This document shows, one piece after another, positions 18,543-27,038 of a stretch of DNA of 64,000 nt. Below the pieces are notes generated by a model, which saw nothing but the letters and a program-made list of their open reading frames with translations, had not been told where the DNA came from and searched no databases. The number at the start of each line of letters is the position of its first letter. Position 1 is the first letter of the stretch. The position numbers were made by a program, and so were the translations under genes. The stretch is from Arenibacter palladensis (GTDB lineage: Bacteria > Bacteroidota > Bacteroidia > Flavobacteriales > Flavobacteriaceae): the NCBI RefSeq assembly GCF_900129275.1, contig NZ_FQUX01000011.1, forward strand, positions 1 to 64,000. The letters are read 5' to 3'.

Positions 18543-20552
18543 ATGAAAAAATTTGGCATTTATTTTTTAGCATTATTCAGTTCCATGTTTTTTGTATTAT
18601 CCTGTAGTAATGATGATGACAATGACATAGTTGAAGAGCCCACATTGTCCACTATCGTGGAAACGGCTCAAGACACAGACATTTTAAGTAGCTTGGTTGC
18701 TGCTTTGGCAAAGGCAGATGAAAACACAGATTCAGATTTGATAGGGGCATTGAGCGGCAATGGACCTTTTACTGTATTTGCACCGACCAATGGAGCCTTT
18801 ACTGCTCTTTTGGCCAGCCTAGATGATTTTGATAGTTTAAGCGATTTTGATACTCCTGAAAAAAGGGAGATTCTCGCCGCTATTTTGAAGTACCATGTGG
18901 TAGTAGGAGCTGCGGCAACTTCCAGTTCACTTACCAATGGTCAAGAGTTTACCACATTGCAAGGTGAAAAAATTACGGTTAGGATAGATGGAGATGTTTA
19001 TATTCAGGACCCGACCGATACGGATGCAAAAGTTGGACCGGCGGATATTACGGCTTCCAACGGTATTGTGCATGTTATAGATAAGGTATTGATTCCACAG
19101 GAAGTTTTGGATGCCTTAAATCCAGAGCCTATGCCTAACATTGTAGAATTGGCAATGGATACCGAATTTCTATCTCTTTTGGTAGGCGCTTTGGTACAGG
19201 CCGATGCCGGATTGGTAGACCTGTTACAGACAGACGGTCCGTTCACAGTCTTCGCACCTACGGATACTGCCTTTGCAACCTTGTTGGAAGCATTGGGTGA
19301 TGACTACAACAGTTTGGCAGATTTTGACACTCCCGAAGAGAAGGCATTGTTAGCCCAGATCCTAAAATATCACGTGGTAGCTGGAGCAGCGGCCTATTCC
19401 ACCGATCTGTCCGACGGACAAATGATCGAAACCGCTCAGGGAGAATCCGTAACGGTTAGTTTAACAGGTGGGGTTTTCATTCAGGATAAAACAGATGTTG
19501 ACGCAGCTGTAGCACCGGCGGATATTGCCGCCAGCAATGGAGTGGTACATGTTATTGACAAAGTGTTGTTGCCACAGGAAGCCTTGGATGCCCTTATGCC
19601 CCCAACGCCTAATATTGTAGAATTGGCAATGGATACCGAATTTCTATCTCTTTTGGTAGGCGCTTTGGTACAGGCCGATGCCGGATTGGTAGACCTGTTG
19701 CAGACCGATGGACCATTTACAGTGTATGCACCTACTGATACTGCCTTTGCAGCCCTGTTGGAAGCATTGGGTGATGATTACAACAGCTTGGCCGATTTTG
19801 ATACCCCCGAGGAAAAAGCCTTGTTGGCCCAGATCCTAAAGTATCACGTGGTAGCTGGAGCAGCGGCCTATTCTACCGATCTGTCCGACGGACAAATGAT
19901 CGAGACCGCCCAGGGGGAATCCGTAACGGTTAGTTTAACAGGTGGGGTATTCATTCAAGATAAAACCGATGTGGACGCAGCTGTAGCACCTGCAGATATT
20001 ACTGCCAGTAATGGGGTTGTACATGTTATTGACAAAGTGTTGCTTCCTCAAGAAGCCTTGGATGCCCTTATGCCCCCAACGCCTAATATTGTAGAATTGG
20101 CAATGGATACCGAATTTCTATCTCTTTTGGTAGGCGCTTTAGTACAGGCCGATGCCGGATTGGTAGACCTGTTGCAGACCGAAGGGCCGTTTACAGTGTT
20201 CGCACCTACAGATACTGCCTTTGCAGCCCTATTGGACGCATTGGGTGATGATTACAACAGCTTGGCCGATTTTGATACCCCCGAGGAAAAAGCATTGTTG
20301 GCCCAGATACTAAAGTATCACGTGGTAGCCGGAGCAGCGGCCTATTCCACCGATCTGTCCGACGGACAAATGATCGAGACCGCTCAGGGAGAATCCGTAA
20401 CGGTTAGTTTAACAGGTGGGGTTTTCATCCAGGATAAAACCGATGTTGACGCAGCTGTAGCACCTGCAGATATTGCTGCCAGCAATGGAGTAGTACATGT
20501 AATTGATAAAGTAATGTTACCTCAAGAAGCAATAGATGCCCTATTGCACTAA
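18543..20552 (+). CDS. Surface lipoprotein with four fasciclin (FAS1) domains
   Basis: The product has 669 residues. The signal peptide ends in VLSC and is followed by SNDDDNDIVEE, the acidic surface-export signal of Bacteroidota lipoproteins. Four FAS1 domains follow (about residues 36-195, 200-357, 358-515 and 516-669). Each has the two family motifs, GPFTVFAPTDTAF and ASNGVVHVIDKV. FAS1 domains mediate adhesion. Domains 2-4 are nearly identical and repeat every 474 bases in the DNA, while domain 1 has diverged, so the gene grew by recent internal duplication. It has its own promoter and ends at a hairpin. In this neighbourhood its expression may be under the CarH-like regulator, but that is inference. 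Confidence 0.92.
   Translation: MKKFGIYFLALFSSMFFVLSCSNDDDNDIVEEPTLSTIVETAQDTDILSSLVAALAKADENTDSDLIGALSGNGPFTVFAPTNGAFTALLASLDDFDSLSDFDTPEKREILAAILKYHVVVGAAATSSSLTNGQEFTTLQGEKITVRIDGDVYIQDPTDTDAKVGPADITASNGIVHVIDKVLIPQEVLDALNPEPMPNIVELAMDTEFLSLLVGALVQADAGLVDLLQTDGPFTVFAPTDTAFATLLEALGDDYNSLADFDTPEEKALLAQILKYHVVAGAAAYSTDLSDGQMIETAQGESVTVSLTGGVFIQDKTDVDAAVAPADIAASNGVVHVIDKVLLPQEALDALMPPTPNIVELAMDTEFLSLLVGALVQADAGLVDLLQTDGPFTVYAPTDTAFAALLEALGDDYNSLADFDTPEEKALLAQILKYHVVAGAAAYSTDLSDGQMIETAQGESVTVSLTGGVFIQDKTDVDAAVAPADITASNGVVHVIDKVLLPQEALDALMPPTPNIVELAMDTEFLSLLVGALVQADAGLVDLLQTEGPFTVFAPTDTAFAALLDALGDDYNSLADFDTPEEKALLAQILKYHVVAGAAAYSTDLSDGQMIETAQGESVTVSLTGGVFIQDKTDVDAAVAPADIAASNGVVHVIDKVMLPQEAIDALLH
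19141..20552 (+). repeat. Three tandem 474-base units in the fasciclin gene
   Basis: The same unit start (TTGTAGAATTGGCAATGGAT) occurs at 19141, 19615 and 20089, exactly 474 bases (158 codons) apart. The units keep long identical stretches, including at synonymous positions. This indicates recent duplication or gene conversion. Confidence 0.93.
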
Positions 20553-20585
20553 GATTAGGGTTAGTGCTTTATTTTGGTTACCGAG

Positions 20586-20620
20586 ACTGACGGCCATTAA
20601 TTGGTCGTCAGTTTCACTTT
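20586..20620 (+). terminator. Probable terminator after the fasciclin gene
   Basis: A 10-base stem (20586-20595 with 20603-20612, one G-T pair) is followed by a broken T tract. The weak tail suggests that some readthrough into crtB is possible. Confidence 0.5.
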
Positions 20621-20666
20621 ATCCTCTATGTTATTGTTATTATTAAATAATTAAATTACTTGAATT

Positions 20667-21503
20667 TTGAAAGCGCTCTTCGATTCCTCCAGTTTAAAAT
20701 GTAGTAAGTTGATAACCCATACCTATAGTACTTCCTTTTCCTTGGGTATAAGATTGTTCGCTCCTAAAATAAGGCCGGCAATCTATGCCATTTATGGTTT
20801 TGTTAGGTATGCCGATGAGATTGTTGATTCTTTTCACGATTATGATCAAGAAGAATTGCTAACCGAATTTATCCAAGAATATAAACTATCCTTAAAAAGA
20901 AAAATCAGTTTAAATCCTATTATAAATTCTTTTCAGGAGGTAGTACATAAATATGAACTTTATGAATACGCCGATGTTTTTTTGGAACGTATGCAGTATG
21001 ATCTTGAAGTATCTGAATATTCGACCAAGGAGGCTTATGAGAATTATATCTACGGATCGGCCGATGTGGTAGGTCTAATGTGTTTAAGGGTGTTTGTGGA
21101 CAATGATAATGAAAAATTCAATTCCCTTCAATTTTCCGCAAAATATCTGGGCTCCGCCTTTCAGAAAGTAAATTTTTTGAGGGATATAAAACAGGATCTT
21201 GAAAGTTTGGGCAGGTCCTATTTTCCCAATGTACATCAAAAGGAACTGACCGATGAGGTAAAACGGGAAATTATCGCGGAAATAGAGGAGGACTTTAAAA
21301 AGGCATATATAGGATTGGTTCAATTGCCCATAGAAAGTAGGCTAGGGGTTTATATTGCCTATAAGTATTATTCCAACCTTCTGAAAAAACTAAAAAATAC
21401 CAAATCCGAAAAAATACTGAGCGGCAGAATTCATATATCCAATCCTATGAAAATGGTGATATTGGCCAAGGGCTATGTGAGGTATAAGTTAAACGCTATT
21501 TAA
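20667..21503 (+). CDS. crtB: Phytoene synthase CrtB
   Basis: CrtB condenses two geranylgeranyl diphosphates into 15-cis-phytoene, the first carotenoid step. The product has 278 residues. It has both aspartate-rich motifs of the squalene/phytoene synthase family, DEIVD at residues 50-54 and DIKQD at 173-177, with the flanking YAIYGFVRYAD and QKVNFLRDI. The start is a TTG at 20667 giving KALFDSSSLKCSKL; no ATG fits the conserved N-terminus. Phytoene desaturase (crtI) and lycopene cyclase are not in this window, although crtI commonly sits next to crtB. The polyprenyl synthase at 61784 could supply precursors but is far away. Confidence 0.93.
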   Translation: MKALFDSSSLKCSKLITHTYSTSFSLGIRLFAPKIRPAIYAIYGFVRYADEIVDSFHDYDQEELLTEFIQEYKLSLKRKISLNPIINSFQEVVHKYELYEYADVFLERMQYDLEVSEYSTKEAYENYIYGSADVVGLMCLRVFVDNDNEKFNSLQFSAKYLGSAFQKVNFLRDIKQDLESLGRSYFPNVHQKELTDEVKREIIAEIEEDFKKAYIGLVQLPIESRLGVYIAYKYYSNLLKKLKNTKSEKILSGRIHISNPMKMVILAKGYVRYKLNAI

Positions 21504-21872
21504 CTTGAGTTCAATTTCAATTAAAATATAAGAAAATGATTATCAGTTATTTAAAATTTATTTTTTTTGTATCCTCGAGCCTGCCTACCGACAGGTAGGC
21601 CTGCCGGTAGGCAGACAGGTGTAGTCGAGAGGTTTTAGGCATTTATATTTTTAAATAGAGGTCACACTGCGCCCGCCTTAACGGAACGGGCAGTCCCGAC
21701 CGGACAACATTGCCTCAAACAACCTACTAACAATTAAAAATCAATCGAAATCACGTCCTTTAGGTATTGTGTTTCTAGGGATAAGTGGTTTAGTCATTAA
21801 GTATAAGGTCTTTCCTTTGATCTTAGATTGGAATAAAATCCTTTAAATGAGTGATATTAAAAAAAAAGGTAA
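21504..21872. other. Gene-free spacer with palindromic repeats between crtB and crtZ
   Basis: Besides the palindrome at 21573-21632, a second GC-rich hairpin (GCCCG...CGGGC, about 21672-21692) is present. No gene or clear promoter was seen. The spacer separates crtB from crtZ, so they may not be co-transcribed. Confidence 0.55.
21573..21632. repeat. Nested palindromic element
   Basis: An outer pair CCTCGA...TCGAGAGG encloses an inner GC-rich palindrome built from CCTGCCTACCG and CGGTAGGCAG with a further CAGGTAGGCCTG centre. The composition is far richer in GC than the AT-rich flanks. It looks like one palindromic unit inserted into another. Confidence 0.7.
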
Positions 21873-22325
21873 ATGGAAGTAGTACTGTACATTCTTACAA
21901 CTGTGTTGACTTTTATAGTGATGGAAGTGGTAACCTGGTGTACCCATAAATTTGTGATGCACGGTTTTTTGTGGGTTTTACATGCCGACCACCATGAACC
22001 TAAGTACCCCCATGTTTTTGAAAAAAACGATGCCTTTTTCGTGATTTTTGCCATTCCCAGTATTTTACTGCTGTATTTCGGAATTAGCCCGGAGCTTAAC
22101 TATTTGTTCTTTATTGGTTTGGGTATACTGTTTTATGGTATTGCTTATTTTTTGGTTCATGATGTATTAATCCACCAAAGATTTAAATGGTTTAAAAACA
22201 TCAAGAACAGGTATTTGCTGGCGTTAAGGAAGGCACACAAAATTCATCATAAAAATATGGGCAAGGAAGATGGGGAATGTTTCGGGATGCTGCTGGTGCC
22301 CAAAAAATACTTCAGACAAAATTAA
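21873..22325 (+). CDS. crtZ: Beta-carotene hydroxylase CrtZ (fatty-acid hydroxylase superfamily)
   Basis: The product has 150 residues and is a membrane-bound di-iron hydroxylase that adds hydroxyls to beta-ionone rings, giving zeaxanthin. The histidine clusters are in place: H-x4-H at residues 25-30, H-x2-HH at 37-41, H-x4-H in HDVLIH and H-x2-HH in HKIHH. At least three hydrophobic segments lie around and between them. The length matches bacterial CrtZ. It lies downstream of crtB across a repeat-bearing spacer and convergent with the photolyase gene. The product of the pathway cannot be fixed without crtI and crtY. Confidence 0.9.
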   Translation: MEVVLYILTTVLTFIVMEVVTWCTHKFVMHGFLWVLHADHHEPKYPHVFEKNDAFFVIFAIPSILLLYFGISPELNYLFFIGLGILFYGIAYFLVHDVLIHQRFKWFKNIKNRYLLALRKAHKIHHKNMGKEDGECFGMLLVPKKYFRQN

Positions 22326-22453
22326 ATTTAGATTCTCTCTTTTTAGAAAGGATCACTTTAAACTCTTTTTAACCAAATAAACTCCATAACCATGGTTAAC
22401 GCTAAAATAATTCATTTAAGGGGACTTAAAGATTTGGGAAACTGCTTTTGTTT

Positions 22454-23788
22454 TTAGGAATCAATTCCAATTTTATACACTTTCAATGCTCTTTCCCTGG
22501 CAAATTTGTGCTCCACTATTGGGTCAGGGTATTCAAAGGAGTCGAATTCAGGAATCCACTTTCTTACATACTTATAATCTTTGTCGAATTTTTTTTGTTG
22601 TGATTGTGGGTTGAAAATTCTAAAATAGGGAGCGGCATCACATCCTGTTCCCGCCGCCCATTGCCAGTTGCCATTGTTGGAGGATAATTCAAAGTCCAAT
22701 AATTTTTTTGCAAAATAACCCTCTCCCCAACGCCAGTCGATCAATAGGTGCTTACATAGAAACCCTGCGGTGATCATTCTTACACGATTATGCATAAAGC
22801 CTGTTTCATTGAGCTGTCTCATGCCGGCATCCACCATGGGATATCCCGTTTTTCCTTCACACCATAGTCTAAACTCTTCCTTGTTGTTCCTCCACTGAAT
22901 ACCGTCGTATTTGGATCTGAAATTTTGGGTTACAACGTGGGGAAAATGAAATAGAATTTGCATAAAGAATTCCCTCCAAATGAGTTCACTTAAAAAAACG
23001 GCATACTTTTTATCAATGCTGGAAATAACCTGTCTTACGCTTATGGTTCCAAATCTTAAATGGGGACTGAGGTGACTGGTGATGTCTTCGTACGGGAAAT
23101 CCCTTTGGTCCGAATAAAGATGTAGTTGGGTCAGGTCAAAGTCCTGCACCTCAATATCTGATTTTTTAAAACCGATATTTTCCAAAGATAAGTATGGGTA
23201 ATCTCCTTTAATAAGGTTATCTAGTTTGGGGGTCCTAAGTGATATGTTATTTTCCTCCTCAAATTTCGCGAGCCATTTATTCTTATAGGGCGTAAAAACC
23301 GTATAGGGTTCTTCATCGCCTTTTACAATTTCGTTTTCCTCGAATATTACTTGATCCTTAAAACTAAAAAAGGGGATATCCTTTTTTGCCAGCATTTCGG
23401 AAATTTCCTTATCCCTGCCAATGGCATAAGGTTCGTAGTCTCGGTTGGTATAAACGGCAACTACATTGAATTTGGAAATCAAATCCTTCCAAATTGTTAC
23501 CGGTTCGCCGTCCAAGCACAAAATGTCCGAGCCATGGTGTTTTAAGGTTTCTTTTATTTTGAAAATTGTTTGATGTATAAAATTTACTCTGGCGTCATCT
23601 TCGGGCAATTCGTTTAAAATAAGGCGATCATAAATAAATATGGGCAAAACGGGGATGTCCTTACCCAATGCTTCCGCCAGTGCCGTGTTATCTTCTATTC
23701 TAAGATCGCGTCTAAACCAAAAAATAGCAAATGGGGTCTGATCTTTGGATAAGGCCGATATATGTTCATTACTTATGTTGGGCGCCAT
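22454..23788 (-). CDS. phrB: Deoxyribodipyrimidine photolyase (class I CPD photolyase)
   Basis: The enzyme uses blue light and FADH- to split cyclobutane pyrimidine dimers. The product has 444 residues: an antenna-binding Rossmann domain (FWFRRDLRIEDNTAL at about 24-38) and a helical FAD domain. The FAD domain contains HLSPHLRFGTIS, LIWREFFMQIL, GYPMVDAGMRQL, FMHNRVRMI and WQWAAGTGCDAAPYFRIFNP. The last motif, with Asn-Trp flanking and Ala-Pro-Tyr, favours a true CPD photolyase over a cryptochrome. About 17 residues precede the conserved start, and no better start codon is available. Its position beside carotenoid genes and a CarH-like regulator suggests a shared light-stress role. Confidence 0.92.
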   Translation of the reverse strand: MAPNISNEHISALSKDQTPFAIFWFRRDLRIEDNTALAEALGKDIPVLPIFIYDRLILNELPEDDARVNFIHQTIFKIKETLKHHGSDILCLDGEPVTIWKDLISKFNVVAVYTNRDYEPYAIGRDKEISEMLAKKDIPFFSFKDQVIFEENEIVKGDEEPYTVFTPYKNKWLAKFEEENNISLRTPKLDNLIKGDYPYLSLENIGFKKSDIEVQDFDLTQLHLYSDQRDFPYEDITSHLSPHLRFGTISVRQVISSIDKKYAVFLSELIWREFFMQILFHFPHVVTQNFRSKYDGIQWRNNKEEFRLWCEGKTGYPMVDAGMRQLNETGFMHNRVRMITAGFLCKHLLIDWRWGEGYFAKKLLDFELSSNNGNWQWAAGTGCDAAPYFRIFNPQSQQKKFDKDYKYVRKWIPEFDSFEYPDPIVEHKFARERALKVYKIGIDS

Positions 23789-23961
23789 GGTATCTATTGG
23801 AAAAAATTATTAAGATTGAAGTTTCAGGCTGTAAACCTTAAGGAATTAGTGTATTTAACAAGTAAGCTTTCTTATCCTATTTGGTAAATTTGGAATGATC
23901 CAACTTCAAGGACAATTTAATGATATTTTAAATGAATATCAATGTTTTTGCCGTGTATAAT

Positions 23962-24756
23962 CTACTTTACATCCAAACTAACTACGTATCCTTCACTTCC
24001 CCTAACATTAAAGACCGTACTGTCTTCAAAGATGAGATATTGCCCTTTAATACCTTTTAAGACCCCGGTATATGTTGGTGTTTTGTCCAGGTTAAGGCTT
24101 TTTACTTTTTTGGGATATTGTAGCACGGGAAACTCTAGATGGGTTTCCGTATTACTTTCTATATAGTATGCTGCGGCTTCTTCCGGGATATATTTTTTTA
24201 ATTTATTTCTGTATGCTACCAAATCCTCATCATCAACGTCATTGGTCAACATTTTTCTCCAATTGGTCTTGTCGCCAATATGCTCTTTTAAAGCAACCTC
24301 GGTAACACCGGCCAAATAACGATTGGGTACTTCAACAATCTCTATGGCCTCATGGGCACCTTGATCTATCCATCTGGTAGGTACCTGGGATTTGCGGGTA
24401 ACGCCTACTTTGATGTTGCTGGAATTGGCAAGATAAACGATGTGGGGCTGTAACTGAACCTTTTTTTCATATTCCAGATCGCGGTCTTCCTGGTCCAGGT
24501 GTGCCGTACTTAATTCGGGGCGCATGATCCAATCCCCGGCCGTGGGAATTTCATAAAAACAGGTCCTGCAGAAACCTTGTCTGAAAATGGGCCGATCTTC
24601 GCCGCAGTTTAGACATTGGTATTTTATAAAGGAAATTGTGAGTTCCTTGTTCAATACCTGGTTCAGGTTTAAAAAGTCACCGTCAAATATTAGGTAATAC
24701 TGTATTGGGTCTGCTAATTCGGTTTGCATTTTTCTTAAAACTCCTTGATACTGCAT
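23962..24756 (-). CDS. DUF2797 family protein with zinc-ribbon-like cysteines
   Basis: The product has 264 residues and matches what I know of DUF2797. A four-cysteine knuckle (C48-x2-C51...C63-x2-C66) is followed by PTAGDWIMRPELSTAHL. The block VYLANSSNIKVGVTRKSQVP then resembles the GIY-YIG nuclease-like core (VY-x-KVG-T). A DNA- or RNA-related role is possible but not shown. It reads toward the photolyase gene with a 173-base gap, so they may share a transcript. It is divergent from the GH3 gene. Confidence 0.75.
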   Translation of the reverse strand: MQYQGVLRKMQTELADPIQYYLIFDGDFLNLNQVLNKELTISFIKYQCLNCGEDRPIFRQGFCRTCFYEIPTAGDWIMRPELSTAHLDQEDRDLEYEKKVQLQPHIVYLANSSNIKVGVTRKSQVPTRWIDQGAHEAIEIVEVPNRYLAGVTEVALKEHIGDKTNWRKMLTNDVDDEDLVAYRNKLKKYIPEEAAAYYIESNTETHLEFPVLQYPKKVKSLNLDKTPTYTGVLKGIKGQYLIFEDSTVFNVRGSEGYVVSLDVK

Positions 24757-24859
24757 ATTTTTTCTGCTTAACGTAAAATCAATTTGAATATGAATTCAAT
24801 TAAACCTATTTTTAGCTAATTGAACCAAACTCAAAAACCCGTTAAAAATAGGGATAAAA

Positions 24860-26374
24860 ATGCCAATAACATTATTCAATTCGATTGCTTCTTGGCTGTT
24901 GAAAAAAAGATATCATCAGATAGAACTTTTTTTAAAGTACCCTGAGGAGGTGCAGGATGAGGTGTTGCACCAGTTATTGTCCTTTGCCGAGGATACCGAA
25001 ATTGGACGGAAGTACGATTTTGAATCTATCGCCAGTTATGAAACCTTTGCAGAGAGGATTCCAATTGTCTCCTATGAGGAGGTGGAACCTATGATAGAGC
25101 GATCCAGAAGGGGCGAGCAAAATATCTTTTGGCCAACGACCATTAAGTGGTTTGCGAAGAGTAGTGGTACTACAAACGCCAAAAGCAAGTTTATTCCTGT
25201 AAGTTCCGAGGCTTTGGAGGATTGCCATTATAAATCCAGTAAGGATCTGCTCTGTCTATATTTGAACAACAACGAGAATTCCCAATTGTTTACGGGAAAA
25301 AGTTTAAGATTGGGAGGCAGTAAGGAACTTTATCAAGATAATGGAACCGTTTTTGGCGATCTATCGGCCATTCTTATAGATAATATGCCATTTTGGGCAG
25401 AACTGAGTAGTACACCAAGTAATAAGGTATCCCTTATGAGCGAATGGGAGACTAAGTTACAGGCCATTATTCGGGAAAGTGTTCAGGAAAATGTCACCAG
25501 CTTGGCCGGAGTGCCTTCTTGGATGTTGGTGCTATTGATCAATGTTCTGGAGCAAACAGGAAAGGAGCACCTTTTTAAAGTTTGGGAAAATTTGGAAGTA
25601 TATTTTCATGGAGGTGTAAGCTTTAATCCTTATAAAGATCAATATTCCCGACTCTTGCCTCGGAAAAATTTTAATTACTATGAAATCTACAACGCGTCCG
25701 AAGGGTTTTTTGCTATTCAGGATAGAAATAATGCGGACGATCTCTTGTTGATGCTGGATTATGGAATATTTTATGAGTTTATTCCCATGGAAACCTATGG
25801 TACCAGTGAACAGGTTACCCTGCCTTTATGGAACGTTAAGGTAAATAGAAACTACGCGGTAATAATTACGACCAACGCGGGTCTTTGGAGGTATAAAATA
25901 GGGGATACCGTAAGGTTTACTTCTACCAACCCCTATAGGATCAAAATAACGGGGAGAACAAAACATCATATCAATGTATTTGGGGAAGAGCTGATCATAG
26001 AAAATGCGGAAGAAGCCTTGAAGTCGATTTGTAAAAAAACTGGGTCCGAAATAAAGGACTATACCGTAGCGCCCATATTTATGGAGGGTAAGGAAAAGGG
26101 TGCCCATGAGTGGATTATAGAGTTTAGAAAGGCTCCAGAAGAACTGGCCTATTTTACCGAAATTCTTGACAATGCACTTAAATCCTTGAACTCAGATTAT
26201 GAGGCCAAGCGTTATAATAACATTACTTTAAAACTTCCTAAAGTCCATATTGCCAGGGAAAACTTGTTCTATGACTGGCTAAAATCAAAAGATAAGTTGG
26301 GAGGGCAGCATAAAATTCCAAGATTGTCCAATAAAAGGGATTATATCGAAGAATTGCTTCAGATGAACAAATAA
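24860..26374 (+). CDS. GH3 auxin-responsive promoter family protein (acyl-adenylate/amide synthetase fold)
   Basis: The product has 504 residues. It shows the GH3 N-terminal segment (YETFAERIPIVSYEEVEPMIE), the ATP-binding P-loop-like AKSSGTTNAKSKFIPVS, YNASEGFFAIQD, and the hinge and C-terminal lid segments (RYKIGDTVRFT, KITGRTKHHINVFGEELIIENAEEAL). In plants these enzymes adenylate acids such as auxin or jasmonate and couple them to amino acids. The bacterial substrates are unknown to me. It stands just upstream of a small hydrolase-fold protein in the same direction (74-base gap), so the two may be co-expressed. Confidence 0.85.
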   Translation: MPITLFNSIASWLLKKRYHQIELFLKYPEEVQDEVLHQLLSFAEDTEIGRKYDFESIASYETFAERIPIVSYEEVEPMIERSRRGEQNIFWPTTIKWFAKSSGTTNAKSKFIPVSSEALEDCHYKSSKDLLCLYLNNNENSQLFTGKSLRLGGSKELYQDNGTVFGDLSAILIDNMPFWAELSSTPSNKVSLMSEWETKLQAIIRESVQENVTSLAGVPSWMLVLLINVLEQTGKEHLFKVWENLEVYFHGGVSFNPYKDQYSRLLPRKNFNYYEIYNASEGFFAIQDRNNADDLLLMLDYGIFYEFIPMETYGTSEQVTLPLWNVKVNRNYAVIITTNAGLWRYKIGDTVRFTSTNPYRIKITGRTKHHINVFGEELIIENAEEALKSICKKTGSEIKDYTVAPIFMEGKEKGAHEWIIEFRKAPEELAYFTEILDNALKSLNSDYEAKRYNNITLKLPKVHIARENLFYDWLKSKDKLGGQHKIPRLSNKRDYIEELLQMNK

Positions 26375-26448
26375 ATGTGATTAAAACTCTCAATATGTTC
26401 AACTTAGAGGTATTAAAAGTTTCCCTTTAACTATTTATACTTTTTATT

Positions 26449-26994
26449 ATGGCGAACAGACTAGTGATATTATCCGATATGTGGGGTTCTAAAAAAGGGC
26501 TATGGATTACCTCCTATTTAGGTTATTTGCAGCAATATTACGATATTACATTTTACGATTGTCAGCATTTGGCCAATATTAGTTTGGAGGTAAATTCTCC
26601 AGAAAATATCCATAAGGAATTTATTGATGGGGGAGTGGAAACTGCAGTTGCCCATCTGCTTAAAAAGGAAACTGAGCCAAGTCATTATTTGGCTTTTGGT
26701 ATAGGAGGTAATATTGCTTGGAAGGCTGCACTTAAAGGCTTGCCCCTAAAATCGTTATATTCGGTTTCCAGTAACAGATTGCGTTTGGAAAGTGAAAGAC
26801 CAAAAGCGAACGTTCAACTTCTATACGGGCAAAATGATGAATTTAGGCCTTCCGAAACATGGTCCGACCAAATTGGCGTGGATGTTGAAGTTGTGAAAGG
26901 TTTTGGACATGAACTCTATACCGATGAGAAAATAATCAGTAAGGTGTGCTTGGATTTATTGGCCAAGGTTATGCAAAAACAGCATGTGGCTTAA
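26449..26994 (+). CDS. Alpha/beta-hydrolase-fold protein with the nucleophile serine missing
   Basis: The product has 181 residues and a compact hydrolase fold. The acid and histidine of the usual triad can be placed (GQNDE, Asp130; GFGHEL, His154). The elbow that should read G-x-S-x-G is AFGIGGN, with Gly84 where the serine is expected. It is therefore probably not a classical serine hydrolase and may be a binding protein or use another mechanism. It follows the GH3 gene on the same strand and converges with clpX over a strong terminator. Family assignment rests on motif order. Confidence 0.65.
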   Translation: MANRLVILSDMWGSKKGLWITSYLGYLQQYYDITFYDCQHLANISLEVNSPENIHKEFIDGGVETAVAHLLKKETEPSHYLAFGIGGNIAWKAALKGLPLKSLYSVSSNRLRLESERPKANVQLLYGQNDEFRPSETWSDQIGVDVEVVKGFGHELYTDEKIISKVCLDLLAKVMQKQHVA

Positions 26995-27038
26995 TAACTT
27001 CATTTCCATATGAATTATGGAAGATAGTATAGGTTTTT

